From assembly GCF_008017545.1 (NCBI RefSeq), contig NZ_VRTZ01000001.1:186001-250000 (forward strand): a stretch of 64,000 bases of DNA, given 5' to 3'. The notes beneath the pieces are model-generated. The model did no database searches. It was not told the origin of the DNA and saw nothing but the letters and a program-made list of their open reading frames with translations. Made by a program: the position numbers and the translations under genes. Within the stretch, counting starts at the first letter, position 1. Every line of letters starts with the position of its first letter. Source of the stretch: Homoserinibacter sp. GY 40078. GTDB lineage: Bacteria > Actinomycetota > Actinomycetes > Actinomycetales > Microbacteriaceae. Shown one piece after another: positions 44,270 to 53,423 of the stretch.

Positions 44270-45532
44270 GTGACCGATCCCGTGGGCGAGCTGCCCGTGC
44301 TGACCTCCCTCACGCGCGTGGTCGACCCGGTGACTTCCCTGTTGCCGCTGCTCGATCCGGTGTCCCCGCTGCTGTTCATGCGACGCGGCGAGGGAGTTGC
44401 CGGACTCGGCGAGACCCTGCGGTTGACCTTCCGCGGGCCCGACCGCATCGCTCAGGCCGCCGAGACGTGGCGCCGGATCGCGCAGGCCGCGACTGTGGTC
44501 GACCAGGTCGGGATATCGGGAACCGGCCTGCTCGCCTTCGGCGCCTTCACGTTCTCGGCGGAGTCCGAGTTCGAGAGCGTCCTCATCGTGCCGCAGACGA
44601 TCGTGGGTCGGCGCGACGGCGTCAGCTGGGTCACGCAGATCTCGATCGCCGGCACCCCGTCCGCTCCCCGGGAGCCGGAGGCGATCCCGCTCGGCGCCGA
44701 GTTCCGCATCTCGCTTCAGCCGGGCACGGTCGACCGCGAGCGCTACCGCAAGATGGTCACGGATGCCGTCGCCCGCATCCGCACGGGGCCGTTGCGCAAG
44801 GTCGTGCTCGCCCGCGATCTCGTGGGCCACGTCCCCGCCGGAGGCGACATCCGCCGCGTGCTGGTCGATCTCGCCCTCGGCTACCCCGACACGTGGACAT
44901 TCGCGGTCGACGGCCATATCGGCTCGAGCCCCGAGACGCTCGTGCGGGTCAACCACGGCCAGGTGTCGGCACGTGTGCTCGCCGGCAGCATCGCGCGAGG
45001 CGCGGACGCCGAGAGCGACCATGCGGCGGCGGTCGCCCTCGCAACCTCCACGAAGGACGTCGACGAGCACCGATACGCGGTGCAGAGCGTGCTCGCCGCC
45101 CTCGGCCCGCACGCGCGCGGGGCCGACGGCCGGGGGGTCGCCGCGAGCGAGTACCCGTTCGCGCTCAAGCTGCCGAACCTGTGGCACCTCGCGACCAACA
45201 TCGAGGGCACTTTGAGCGACGGATCGTCGGCTCTCGATCTGGCGGCGGCGCTGCACCCGACCGCGGCCGTCGCAGGAACGCCCACGGCAGCGGCGCTCGA
45301 GACCATCCGCGAGCTCGAGCCCCTCGATCGCGGCCGCTACGGCGGGCCGGTCGGCTGGGTGGATGCGAACGGTGACGGCAAGTGGGCCGTGTCGCTGCGC
45401 TCGGCCGAAGTGGATGCCGAGGGCGGCATACGCGCCTTCGCCGGCGCGGGCATCCTCGCCCCGTCCGACCCGGATGTCGAGTTCGACGAGACCGCGCTCA
45501 AGTTCCGCCCGGTGGCCGAAGCGTTCGGCTGA
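44270..45532 (+). CDS. menF: Isochorismate synthase MenF
   Basis: A 420-residue chorismate-binding enzyme. It has KVVLARDLVG, PETLVRVNHG, the TSTKDVDEHRYAVQ motif and the terminal VAGTPTAAALETIRELEP with YGGPVGWVD. It converts chorismate to isochorismate, the first committed menaquinone step. A salicylate-type isochorismate synthase is a less likely alternative given the neighbours. GTG start, probably leaderless. Convergent with the PPK2 gene 9 bp away. Confidence 0.92.
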   Translation: MTDPVGELPVLTSLTRVVDPVTSLLPLLDPVSPLLFMRRGEGVAGLGETLRLTFRGPDRIAQAAETWRRIAQAATVVDQVGISGTGLLAFGAFTFSAESEFESVLIVPQTIVGRRDGVSWVTQISIAGTPSAPREPEAIPLGAEFRISLQPGTVDRERYRKMVTDAVARIRTGPLRKVVLARDLVGHVPAGGDIRRVLVDLALGYPDTWTFAVDGHIGSSPETLVRVNHGQVSARVLAGSIARGADAESDHAAAVALATSTKDVDEHRYAVQSVLAALGPHARGADGRGVAASEYPFALKLPNLWHLATNIEGTLSDGSSALDLAAALHPTAAVAGTPTAAALETIRELEPLDRGRYGGPVGWVDANGDGKWAVSLRSAEVDAEGGIRAFAGAGILAPSDPDVEFDETALKFRPVAEAFG

Positions 45533-45541
45533 CGGGTCGCC

Positions 45542-46372
45542 TCAGCCGCTCGCGCGCAGCGCCGCCTGCTGCGCGGCGACGTCGAAATCGGGTGGCGGCC
45601 AGTCCTGGCCGAGCGAGCGCAACGCATCCGTCAGGATCTCGGCCACGGCGAGCCGCGAGTACCACTTGCGGTCCGCGGGCACGACGAACCACGGAGCCTC
45701 GTCAGTGGAGGTGCGCTCGATCGCCACCTGGTAGGCATCCTGATAGTCGTCCCACAGCGCCCGCTCGGCCAGGTCGCCGGGCTCGAACTTCCAGTACTTG
45801 TCGGGGCGCTCCAGTCGCTCGGCCAGCCTGCTGCCCTGCTCCGCGCGCGAGATGTGCAGCATGCACTTGACGACGAGCGTGCCCGAGGCGACGAGACGCT
45901 GCTCAAAGTCGACGATCGCGCCGTAGCGACGCTCGATCTCGGCGGCGTCGGCGAGCGCACGCACCCGCCCGATCAGCACGTCCTCGTAGTGGGAGCGGTC
46001 GAACACCCCGATGATGCCAGGGCGTGGAAGCTCTCGCTCCACGCGCCACAGGAAGTCGTGCGCCAGCTCTTCGGGAGTCGGCCGCTTGAACGCATGCACG
46101 TGGGCCCCCTGGGCGCCGACCGTGCCGACGACGTGCCGCACGATTCCGCCCTTTCCCGAGGTGTCCATGCCCTGCAGTACGAGCAGCACGCTGCGCGGGT
46201 CGTGCTCGGCGTTGGCGAAGAGCAACTCCTGCCGCCGCTCGAGCTCGGGCCGTCCCTCCACGAGGGACTCCTCGCCCTCCCGCTTGCCACCCGAGAACCC
46301 GGGGGTGGATCCGGGGTCGACGTCGACGAGCCGGAACCCGGGCCCCGCACGCAACTCATCAGCGAGACTCAT
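45542..46372 (-). CDS. Polyphosphate kinase 2 family protein
   Basis: A 276-residue PPK2. It has the Walker A LLVLQGMDTSGKGG, the lid and Walker B region FDRSHYEDVLIGRV, and WFVVPADRKWYSRLAVAEIL near the end. PPK2 enzymes use polyphosphate to phosphorylate ADP, GDP or AMP. The subclass is not certain; a single-domain ADP/NDP- or AMP-using enzyme is expected. The ATG at 46372 has TACCGT ending 6 nt upstream, so it seems to have its own leaderless promoter although it follows menD by 20 bp. Confidence 0.92.
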   Translation of the reverse strand: MSLADELRAGPGFRLVDVDPGSTPGFSGGKREGEESLVEGRPELERRQELLFANAEHDPRSVLLVLQGMDTSGKGGIVRHVVGTVGAQGAHVHAFKRPTPEELAHDFLWRVERELPRPGIIGVFDRSHYEDVLIGRVRALADAAEIERRYGAIVDFEQRLVASGTLVVKCMLHISRAEQGSRLAERLERPDKYWKFEPGDLAERALWDDYQDAYQVAIERTSTDEAPWFVVPADRKWYSRLAVAEILTDALRSLGQDWPPPDFDVAAQQAALRASG

Positions 46373-46378
46373 GGAGCC

Positions 46379-46384
46379 ACGGTA
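46379..46384 (-). promoter_or_regulatory. -10 element for leaderless ppk2
   Basis: TACCGT on the minus strand ends 6 nt before the ATG at 46372. Confidence 0.4.
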
Positions 46385-46392
46385 GTGGCAGG

Positions 46393-48051
46393 TCAGCGCG
46401 AGAGGGCGACCTCGACGATCGTCCGCCCCGGGGAGGGGGTGAGGGCGCCGTCGAGCTGCCCCACCTCGGTGACCAGGCGGTGCTCCCATCCGTACGCCGA
46501 CGCGAGGGCCGCGAGGTCGACATCCTGCGGGGTGAGCAGCACGCGGTCGGCGAGTGCCGGGTCCGCGGATCGGGCGACCTCGAGTCCGTCGAAGATCGTG
46601 CCGCCATGGTCGTTGCCGACGATGAGCTGCAGCCGCGGCCATGGCTCGCCGGCCCCGCCGAGCAGCGACCCCACGTCGTGCAGCAGCGCCAGATCGCCGA
46701 GCAGAACGCGCGTGATGCCGGGCCGGGTCTCGTCGCGCTGGGCCGCGATGCCGATGCCCGTCGCGGTCGCGATGGTACCGTCGATGCCCGCGAGGCCGCG
46801 GTTCGCGTGTACGCGGATGCGCTTGCCGGGAGCGACGCGATCGAGCTCGCGGATGAGGCGGGAGGCTCCCACGACGAGCCGGTCGTGCGGCCAGCTCGCG
46901 TTCCACACGGCCTCGACGAGGCGGCGGCGCGAGACGGGCGCGCGCATCCGCTGGAGCTGCTCGCGCGCGAAGGCCGCGCGCTCCGCGTAGTCGGTGCCGA
47001 TCGACGAGACCGACCCCTCGTCCTCGTCGAGCAGCTGACGCGACGCGTGCACCCATCGCCTCGCCCACGACGGATCGGGCTCGTCGCCCTGGCCGGTGAC
47101 GACCACCGCGTCCACGATGCGGGCCGCGCGGCGTCCCGGGTTGTAGGCGTCGAGGCCCCGCCCCCGCACGACGATCGTCTCCACACCGCGCCGCTCGATG
47201 AGCGCCGGCACCTCACGGCTGAGGGTCGGATGCCCGAACACGACCACACGCTCGACCCGGTCGCCGAATCCGGCGGCTCCGAGCAGCTCGCGGTACGCGG
47301 GCACCAGTTGTGGTCCGAAGCGGGCGCCGCTCGACACCTCGGCGAGGAGCGGTGCCCCGAGCTCGCGGGCGATGCGCTCGGCATCCTCTCCCGCGTCGGC
47401 TCCCGCCACGACGACCGTGCCGGGTCGGGGTTCGAGCTCCAGCACCTCAGCCTGCGACGGAGTCGCGGGATCCCACTCGCCCGGCTCCAGATCGGGCAAC
47501 CGCACCGCCGACGAGAGCGGCTCACGGAACGCGAGGTTCACGTGGCGCGGACCTCGGATGCCGTCGAGCACCTCCGCCGCGAGCGCATCCGCTGCGTCCT
47601 CCTCACCGGCGTCGCCGGTCGGCGCCGGGACGTCCCACGAGTGCGGCGCGACGTCGCCGAAGATGCCCGCCTGGCGGGTGGTCTGGTTCGCCCCCACGCC
47701 ACGCAGCTCCTCCGGACGGTCAGCGCTCACGATGAGCAGGGGCACCCCGGCGTGTGCCGCTTCGAGCACGGCCGGGTGGAGGTTGCCGACGGCGGTACCC
47801 GACGTGGTCACGACGACCGCCGGCACTCCCGTCTCGACGGCGAGCCCCAGCGCGAGGAACCCCGCGGAGCGCTCGTCGATGCGCACGTGCAGCGTCAGAA
47901 GGCCCGCCTGCTCGAACCGCGCTGCGGCGAGTGCGAGCGCCTGCGACCGGGACCCGGGACACACCACCAGGTCGGTCACGCCGCGGCGCACGAGACCCGC
48001 CAAGAGAGCGGTCGCGTAGACGCTCGCCGGGGCGTCGGCGGGCGCGCTCAC
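46393..48051 (-). CDS. menD: SEPHCHC synthase MenD
   Basis: A 552-residue thiamine-diphosphate enzyme. It has [17 protein letters not shown], the ThDP Glu region [25 protein letters not shown], and the C-terminal metal/ThDP segment [16 protein letters not shown] with [12 protein letters not shown]. It adds 2-oxoglutarate to isochorismate. The GTG at 48051 overlaps the stop of the preceding small membrane-protein gene (GTGA). Length is normal. Confidence 0.94.
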   Translation of the reverse strand: MSAPADAPASVYATALLAGLVRRGVTDLVVCPGSRSQALALAAARFEQAGLLTLHVRIDERSAGFLALGLAVETGVPAVVVTTSGTAVGNLHPAVLEAAHAGVPLLIVSADRPEELRGVGANQTTRQAGIFGDVAPHSWDVPAPTGDAGEEDAADALAAEVLDGIRGPRHVNLAFREPLSSAVRLPDLEPGEWDPATPSQAEVLELEPRPGTVVVAGADAGEDAERIARELGAPLLAEVSSGARFGPQLVPAYRELLGAAGFGDRVERVVVFGHPTLSREVPALIERRGVETIVVRGRGLDAYNPGRRAARIVDAVVVTGQGDEPDPSWARRWVHASRQLLDEDEGSVSSIGTDYAERAAFAREQLQRMRAPVSRRRLVEAVWNASWPHDRLVVGASRLIRELDRVAPGKRIRVHANRGLAGIDGTIATATGIGIAAQRDETRPGITRVLLGDLALLHDVGSLLGGAGEPWPRLQLIVGNDHGGTIFDGLEVARSADPALADRVLLTPQDVDLAALASAYGWEHRLVTEVGQLDGALTPSPGRTIVEVALSR

Positions 48052-48413
48052 CGGGGGGACTTCGGGGTGTCGCCGTCGGTGTCGCCGTCGAGCTCCGACA
48101 GCCGCTTCTCGAGATCGCGGATGCGCTCTTCCCGCGCCTTCTCCTGCGCGAGACGCTGGAGGAACGCCGGGTCGTCGTCCGGCGCACTCGGCGCTGGGCG
48201 GTAGCGACCGTGATTGCGCTGCTCGAGCCGCTCGCGCCCGAGGGTGAACCACAGGATCGGCCCGATGATGGCGATCGCGATGATGATCACGGCCCACAGC
48301 CCTTTGGGGAGGGACCGCACGCGAGATGGGTCGATGCGGATGAGGTCGACGATCGCAGAGACCAGCAGCACCAGCGTCAGGATGAACGGCAGGTAGCGCA
48401 GCAGAGCGGCCAT
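48048..48413 (-). CDS. PLD-nuclease N-terminal (PLDc_N) membrane protein
   Basis: A 121-residue protein with two membrane helices, [18 protein letters not shown] and [19 protein letters not shown], matching the PLDc_N domain. An acidic, Arg-rich cytoplasmic tail follows. No catalytic PLD domain is attached. It stands directly before menD in many actinomycetes and is coupled to it by GTGA; a link to quinone synthesis is only inferred. ATG at 48413 with TACAAT ending 6 nt upstream. Confidence 0.85.
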   Translation of the reverse strand: MAALLRYLPFILTLVLLVSAIVDLIRIDPSRVRSLPKGLWAVIIIAIAIIGPILWFTLGRERLEQRNHGRYRPAPSAPDDDPAFLQRLAQEKAREERIRDLEKRLSELDGDTDGDTPKSPR

Positions 48414-48419
48414 GTCCCG

Positions 48420-48425
48420 ATTGTA
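48420..48425 (-). promoter_or_regulatory. -10 element for the PLDc_N-menD unit
   Basis: TACAAT on the minus strand ends 6 nt before the ATG at 48413. Confidence 0.5.
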
Positions 48426-48455
48426 GGCGGCCAGGCCGTGCGGATGCCCGGCGCC

Positions 48456-48461
48456 TAGAAT
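48456..48461 (+). promoter_or_regulatory. -10 element for leaderless DUF4229 gene
   Basis: TAGAAT ends 6 nt before the GTG at 48468. The divergent -10 for the PLDc_N gene is only 30 bp away. Confidence 0.5.
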
Positions 48462-48467
48462 TGCCGC

Positions 48468-48827
48468 GTGCCCGCCTGGATCCTCTATTCCCTCATCCGA
48501 ATCGCCCTCTTCGCGGGGTCGTTCGCGGTGCTGATGCTCCTGCAGGTGCACATCGTGATCTCCGCCGCGGTGGCGGCCATCGTCGGGCTCACGATCTCGT
48601 ACATCTTCTTCGCACCGCTGCGGGCGCGCATGGCCGCCGAGATCGCCGAGAGCCGCACCCGACGGGGCGACCGCGACGGCTCGGATGAGGTGCGCGGCAT
48701 CGACGAGGACGCCGAGGACGCGCTCCTCGAGTCGGAGCCCGAGGCCCCTGCCGATCCCGCGGACGGGACGGATGAGACGGACGCGACGGGCGCGACCGAC
48801 GACTCAGAAGGCGAGCGCCGCGGCTAG
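48468..48827 (+). CDS. DUF4229 membrane protein
   Basis: A 119-residue protein with two helices, [20 protein letters not shown] and an [16 protein letters not shown] segment, then a basic loop and a long acidic Asp/Glu/Ala tail. It matches DUF4229, an actinobacterial family of unknown function found beside men genes. GTG start, leaderless. Its 3' end overlaps the menA gene by 24 bp in convergent orientation. Confidence 0.85.
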   Translation: MPAWILYSLIRIALFAGSFAVLMLLQVHIVISAAVAAIVGLTISYIFFAPLRARMAAEIAESRTRRGDRDGSDEVRGIDEDAEDALLESEPEAPADPADGTDETDATGATDDSEGERRG

Positions 48828-49835
48828 GCCGACCTCGAAGGCGAGCGCGGTCAGCAGCGTGAGCCGGAGCGCGGTGACGAGTTCACGCGACGTCCGCGCG
48901 GTCATGACGATCAGCACCGCCGGCACTCCCGCGAGCAGCGCGAAGTATACGAACGGCGCGTTCGCGTAGAACAGCACGAAGAACGCGAGGACGCCGAACG
49001 GTGCCGCCATGAGCACCGCGTAGAGGATGCGCGAGCCGAGGTCGCCGACCCGCACGGCCACCGTGCGCTTACCGGCGAGGGCATCCTGGGCGCGGTCGCG
49101 CAGGTTGTTGACGTGCAGCACCGCCGCCGCGAAGAATCCGGCGGCGACGCCGCCGAGCCACGCCTCGATGCCGACCTCGTCCATTCCGACCTGCACGAGC
49201 GTCGTGCCGACGACGGCGACCACGCCGAAGAAGAGGAACGCCGACAGCTCGCCGAGCGCCGCGTAACCGTAGGGCCGTCGGCCACCGGTGTAGAACCACG
49301 CGGCCGCGATCGCGACGACGCCCACCGCGAGCAGCCACCAGATCTGGGTGAGCACCACGAGGGCGAGGCCCGCGAGCGCCGCGAGGCCGAAGAACACGAG
49401 CGCGACGATGAGCACGTGACGCGGGTTCGCGCGCCCGGATCCGACGAGACGCGCGGGGCCGACACGGTGCTGGTCCGTGCCGCGCACCCCATCCGAGTAG
49501 TCGTTGGCGTAGTTCACGCCGATCTGCAGGAGCCCCGCAACCGCGAGGCACAGCAACGCCCGAACCCAGTGGTCGTACCAGACCGTCATCGAGACGGCGG
49601 CGGCACCCGTTCCGAGCACGACGGGCCCGATCGCGAGCGCAAGGGTCTGCGGACGGGCCGCCTGGATCCAGGTGCCGAGCGTCGCGGGCTGTGCCTCTGC
49701 CGGCGGCCTCCCTCCGGGCCGGCCGCTGCGGCCACGGCCCTTCTTGGAGGGCTGCTTGCCGGATGCACCCCGGGATGTCGCACGTCCCTTCGCACGATCA
49801 AGGGCCGCCGGATCGAATCGCTGCTGCTTCGCCAC
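48804..49835 (-). CDS. menA: 1,4-dihydroxy-2-naphthoate polyprenyltransferase MenA
   Basis: A 343-residue UbiA-family membrane enzyme with about eight helices. It has the Asp-rich motif NYANDYSDGVRG and the second region NNLRDRAQDALAGKRT. It attaches the polyprenyl chain to dihydroxynaphthoate. A basic, Gly-rich 50-residue N-terminal extension precedes the usual start. The GTG at 49835 has TAGGCT ending 6 nt upstream; the first three bases of that hexamer are the menE stop codon. A longer form is not possible without entering menE. Confidence 0.93.
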   Translation of the reverse strand: MAKQQRFDPAALDRAKGRATSRGASGKQPSKKGRGRSGRPGGRPPAEAQPATLGTWIQAARPQTLALAIGPVVLGTGAAAVSMTVWYDHWVRALLCLAVAGLLQIGVNYANDYSDGVRGTDQHRVGPARLVGSGRANPRHVLIVALVFFGLAALAGLALVVLTQIWWLLAVGVVAIAAAWFYTGGRRPYGYAALGELSAFLFFGVVAVVGTTLVQVGMDEVGIEAWLGGVAAGFFAAAVLHVNNLRDRAQDALAGKRTVAVRVGDLGSRILYAVLMAAPFGVLAFFVLFYANAPFVYFALLAGVPAVLIVMTARTSRELVTALRLTLLTALAFEVGLAAALAF

Positions 49836-49841
49836 GGAGGA

Positions 49842-49847
49842 AGCCTA
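49842..49847 (-). promoter_or_regulatory. -10 element of menA overlapping the menE stop
   Basis: TAGGCT on the minus strand ends 6 nt before the GTG of menA, and its TAG is the stop codon of menE. Confidence 0.45.
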
Positions 49848-50999
49848 CTGAGCTTCTCCGTGACCTCCTGCCAGCTCCCCGCCTGCGAGCTGTGCGAGCG
49901 CGCGACGATCGAGCTTGCCCGAGGGGAGGTGAGGCAGGTCCACGACCCGCACGATCCGCTCCGGCCGCGCGGCCGGCCCCAGCCGCTCACCCACGGAGGC
50001 CACAGCCACGTCGTCGTCCACCTCATCGCCCGCGGCCACCGCGACGGGGCGCTGGCCCCACCGCGCATCCGGAACCGCGACGACGGCGACCCGATCGAAT
50101 CCGGGGTGCCGACGCAGTTCCTCCTCGATCGCCGAGAGCGCCACCTTCACACCGCCCGACACGAGCACGTCGTCGAGCCGGCCGAGCACGCGCAGCGTCT
50201 CGCCGTCCCACTCCCCCGCGTCGGCGGTGCGGAACCAGCGCTGTCCGTCGTCGTCCACGAAGCGGTCATCGGTCAGCGCGGGGTCTCCGAGGTAGCCGTC
50301 GGCGAGCACGGGTCCGGCGAGCCGCACCTCACCGTCGACGACCCGCACCCGTGTCGTGCCGATGGGTCGCCCGTCGTACACGCACCCGCCGCTCGTCTCG
50401 CTCGAGCCGTAGCTGCGGACGACGCGGATGCCCGCCCCACGCGCCCGGTCCACGAGCGGCGCGGGCGTGGCCTGCCCGCCCACGAGCACGGCCTGGAATC
50501 GGGCGAGGGTCGCGCGGGCGGCGTCGTGGTCGAGCAGCGTCGCCAGCTGGGCCGGCACGAGGGCGGTCGCGTGGGCGAGGTCGGGGGTGAGGCGCGACGC
50601 GGCGTCCACGAACGCCTCCGGTACGAAGGGTCCGGGGGCGACCGCGACAGGATCGCTGCCCGCGCTGAGTGATCGAGCGAGCACGTTGAGCCCGGCGATG
50701 TAGTGCACGGGAAGCGCGAGCACCCACTGCGCCGGTCCGCCGAGCGCCGACTCGCTCGCGGCCGCGGAGGCGAGCACCGCATCCGCGGGGAGCACGACGC
50801 GCTTCGGGCGTCCGGTCGATCCGCTGGTCTCCACCACGAGCCCCACATAGCGCGGCACCTCGGCGGGCAGCGGAGTGGGATCCGACCCTGCAGCACTGGA
50901 CGCGACGAAGAGTGCCGGTCCCCCTGCGAGCGCCGAGCGAAGCGCCGCGAGCACCGCATCCGGCCCCGCGGACGCGGCGACGCGCGCGAGCGGTCTCAT
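49845..50999 (-). CDS. menE: o-Succinylbenzoate-CoA ligase MenE (short form)
   Basis: A 384-residue acyl-adenylate-forming enzyme, shorter than the 450-490 residues of typical MenE. It has the phosphate loop ETSGSTGRPKRVVL, the adenine segment RSYGSSETSGGCVYDG, the hinge GRLDDVLVSGGVKV and the catalytic Lys in LPSGKLDRRAL. It makes o-succinylbenzoyl-CoA for MenB. The ATG at 50999 lies 4 bp after the menB stop. Confidence 0.92.
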   Translation of the reverse strand: MRPLARVAASAGPDAVLAALRSALAGGPALFVASSAAGSDPTPLPAEVPRYVGLVVETSGSTGRPKRVVLPADAVLASAAASESALGGPAQWVLALPVHYIAGLNVLARSLSAGSDPVAVAPGPFVPEAFVDAASRLTPDLAHATALVPAQLATLLDHDAARATLARFQAVLVGGQATPAPLVDRARGAGIRVVRSYGSSETSGGCVYDGRPIGTTRVRVVDGEVRLAGPVLADGYLGDPALTDDRFVDDDGQRWFRTADAGEWDGETLRVLGRLDDVLVSGGVKVALSAIEEELRRHPGFDRVAVVAVPDARWGQRPVAVAAGDEVDDDVAVASVGERLGPAARPERIVRVVDLPHLPSGKLDRRALAQLAGGELAGGHGEAQ

Positions 51000-51003
51000 C
51001 GGG

Positions 51004-51891
51004 CTAGAAGTGCCAGGGGTAGGCCGACCAGTCGGGATCACGCTTCTCGAGGAACGCGTCGCGACCCTCGGCAGCCTCGTCGGTGCCGTAGGCGAGCCGT
51101 GTCGCCTCGCCCGCGAAGACCTGCTGCCCGACCATCCCGTCGTCGACGGCGTTCATCGCGAACTTGAGCATGCGGATCGCGGTGGGGCTCTTGCCGAGGA
51201 TCGTGCGGGCCCACGCGAGGCCGGTGGTCTCGAGCTCCGCATGCGGCACGACGGCGTTCACCGCCCCCATCTCGTAGGCGCGGTCGGCGTCGTACTCCTC
51301 CGCGAGGAAGAACACCTCGCGAGCGAACTTCTGGCCGACCTGCCGCGCGAAGTACGCACTGCCGTACCCCGCGTCGAACGAGCCGACATCCGCGTCGGTC
51401 TGCTTGAAGCGGGCGTGCTCTCGGCTGGCGATCGTCAGGTCGCAGACGACGTGCAGCGAATGCCCGCCACCCGCCGCCCAGCCGGGGACGAGCGCGATGA
51501 CGACCTTCGGCATGAAGCGGATGAGACGCTGCACCTCGAGGATGTGCAGGCGTCCGGCACCGGGCGCCTCACCCTCGCGGTACTCGTAGCCGGCGCGCCC
51601 GCGGATGCGCTGGTCGCCGCCGGAGCTGAACGCCCATCCGCCGTCCTTCGGGCTCGGGCCGTTGCCCGTCAGCAGCACGACGCCGACACGGGGGTTCTGG
51701 CGGGCGTCGTCGAGCGCGCGGGCGAGCTCGTCGACCGTCTGCGGACGGAACGCGTTGCGCACCTCGGGTCGGTTGAAGGCGACGCGCGCGACGCTGCCCG
51801 ACTCGTCGAGGTGGTAGGTGACATCGCCCAGCCCCTCGAATCCGGGAACCTCGCGCCAGACCTCGGGGTCGAAGAGCTCCGAGACGGTCAC
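51004..51891 (-). CDS. menB: 1,4-dihydroxy-2-naphthoyl-CoA synthase MenB
   Basis: A 295-residue crotonase-fold enzyme. It has RPEVRNAFRPQTVDEL, the oxyanion loop FSSGGDQRIRGRAGY, PGWAAGGGHSLHVVCDL and DADVGSFDAGYGSAY, all MenB-specific. It closes the second naphthoate ring. The GTG at 51891 overlaps the stop of the previous membrane-protein gene (GTGA). The C-terminal SAYPWHF is the usual MenB end. Confidence 0.95.
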   Translation of the reverse strand: MTVSELFDPEVWREVPGFEGLGDVTYHLDESGSVARVAFNRPEVRNAFRPQTVDELARALDDARQNPRVGVVLLTGNGPSPKDGGWAFSSGGDQRIRGRAGYEYREGEAPGAGRLHILEVQRLIRFMPKVVIALVPGWAAGGGHSLHVVCDLTIASREHARFKQTDADVGSFDAGYGSAYFARQVGQKFAREVFFLAEEYDADRAYEMGAVNAVVPHAELETTGLAWARTILGKSPTAIRMLKFAMNAVDDGMVGQQVFAGEATRLAYGTDEAAEGRDAFLEKRDPDWSAYPWHF

Positions 51892-52253
51892 ATCGCCCCC
51901 AGCCAGCTCAGGCCGCCCAGCACGACGACGGGGTTGAGGATCACGCCGACGACGATCGCGGCGATGCCCCAGCCGCGCCCCCATCGGCCGACGACGGCGG
52001 CGATCCCGGCCATCACGGCGAGGATGCTCAGCAGCACGGCCGAGACGGAGAGGCCGATGCCGACCTCGACGAAACCCTGGGCGAGGAACGCGAGAGCGAT
52101 GGCCCAGGTGAACACCATGAGGATCGCGATGGCCCCGGCGAGCGCGCCGGGCCAACGGGGTCGGGATGCCGGGGAGGGCTCCTCGTCGATGGCGTCCTCC
52201 GCCGGGACCTGCCCGCCGGAGCGCGCCTCGAAGATGTCCAGACCGTCGCTCAC
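51888..52253 (-). CDS. Small membrane protein of unknown function (DUF4190-like)
   Basis: A 121-residue protein. An acidic cytoplasmic start of about 35 residues is followed by two to three helices (ALAGAIAILMVFTWAIALAF, then VGIGLSVSAVLLSILAVMAG and a last one) and a short tail. It resembles DUF4190-type proteins, but the match is weak. It precedes menB with a GTGA overlap and so may be co-expressed with men genes. The GTG at 52253 has TAGGGT ending 6 nt upstream. Confidence 0.7.
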   Translation of the reverse strand: MSDGLDIFEARSGGQVPAEDAIDEEPSPASRPRWPGALAGAIAILMVFTWAIALAFLAQGFVEVGIGLSVSAVLLSILAVMAGIAAVVGRWGRGWGIAAIVVGVILNPVVVLGGLSWLGAM

Positions 52254-52259
52254 CCTCTC

Positions 52260-52265
52260 ACCCTA
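52260..52265 (-). promoter_or_regulatory. -10 element for the small membrane protein-menB unit
   Basis: TAGGGT on the minus strand ends 6 nt before the GTG at 52253. Confidence 0.5.
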
Positions 52266-52300
52266 GGCCCCGGCCTTCGCGCGACCGGGCGCCTCTCCGC

Positions 52301-52306
52301 GACAAT
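52301..52306 (+). promoter_or_regulatory. -10 element for leaderless menC
   Basis: GACAAT ends 6 nt before the GTG at 52313. Confidence 0.45.
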
Positions 52307-52312
52307 GGGGGC

Positions 52313-53287
52313 GTGGTGCCCGATGTGGAGGAGCTGCTCGACGGAGCGCACGTGGTGCGTCTTCCGCTCGCCGCGCGCTTCCGCGGCCTGACCGAACGCG
52401 AGGCGATGCTCGTGCACGGGCCGCGCGGGTGGGCCGAGTTCTCGCCCTTCGTCGAGTACGGCGACGCCGAGGCGGCTTCGTGGCTAGCTGCGGCGATCGA
52501 CGCCGGATGGGGTGACCCGGCACCGGTGCTGCGGGAGCGCATCCCGGTGAACGCGACCCTACCGGCGGTCCCCATGGAGAGGATCGCGGAGGTGCTCGCT
52601 CGCTTCGACGGCACCCGCACTGTGAAGATCAAGGTCGCCGACGCCGGGGAAACCCTCGCCGACGATGTGGCCCGGGTGCGCGAGGTGCGACGCATCCTCG
52701 GACCCGAGGGGCGCATCCGACTGGACGCGAACGGCGGATGGAACGTGGATCAGGCCGAGCACGCCGCGCACGCCCTCGCCCCCTTCGACCTGGAGTACCT
52801 GGAGCAGCCGTGCGCGACCGTCCCGGAACTCGCCGAGTTGCGGGAACGGCTCCACGACTGGCAGCTGCCGATCGCCGCGGACGAGAGCGTGCGGAAGGCC
52901 GACGACCCGCTCGCCGTGGCGCGGGCCGGTGCGGCGGACCTGCTCGTCGTAAAGGTGCAGCCGCTCGGCGGCGTGACGCGCGCGCTGCGGATCGTGGCGG
53001 AGGCGGGGCTGCCCGCCGTCGTCTCGAGCGCGATCGACACCTCGGTGGGGCTCGCGATGGGCGCGCGCCTCGCCGCCGCGCTCCCCGAGCTCGACGTCGA
53101 CTGCGGGCTCGGAACGGCGGCGCTCCTCGCGGCGGACGTGACCGGCGATCCGCTCACGCCCGCCGGAGGCCATATCGAGGTGCGCCCCGTCGAGCCGGAT
53201 CTCGCACTGCTCGCCGCGCACGCGGCACCCCCCGAGCGCGTCGCCTGGTGGCGCGATCGCCTGCGCCGCGCGCACGCGCACCTCTGA
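52313..53287 (+). CDS. menC: o-Succinylbenzoate synthase MenC
   Basis: A 324-residue enolase-superfamily enzyme. It has the catalytic Lys region VKIKVAD, metal ligands in IRLDANGGWN, LEYLEQP and AADESV, and the second Lys in VVKVQPLGG. It dehydrates SHCHC to o-succinylbenzoate. Two consecutive GTG codons (52313 and 52316) are possible starts; the first fits the -10 spacing better. Divergent from the small membrane protein and menB genes. No menH gene is seen in the window. Confidence 0.9.
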   Translation: MVPDVEELLDGAHVVRLPLAARFRGLTEREAMLVHGPRGWAEFSPFVEYGDAEAASWLAAAIDAGWGDPAPVLRERIPVNATLPAVPMERIAEVLARFDGTRTVKIKVADAGETLADDVARVREVRRILGPEGRIRLDANGGWNVDQAEHAAHALAPFDLEYLEQPCATVPELAELRERLHDWQLPIAADESVRKADDPLAVARAGAADLLVVKVQPLGGVTRALRIVAEAGLPAVVSSAIDTSVGLAMGARLAAALPELDVDCGLGTAALLAADVTGDPLTPAGGHIEVRPVEPDLALLAAHAAPPERVAWWRDRLRRAHAHL

Positions 53288-53423
53288 CGTGGGGGCGCGA
53301 GTTCGCGACCCGTGGGCACGCCTCGAAGGTGAACATTCCGCGAATACGTTCGTCACCCGATGTAGTTCGCATTGGACGCTGCCATTGTTGCAGCGAAGCC
53401 ATTAGCAATTGGGGGGACTCGGG

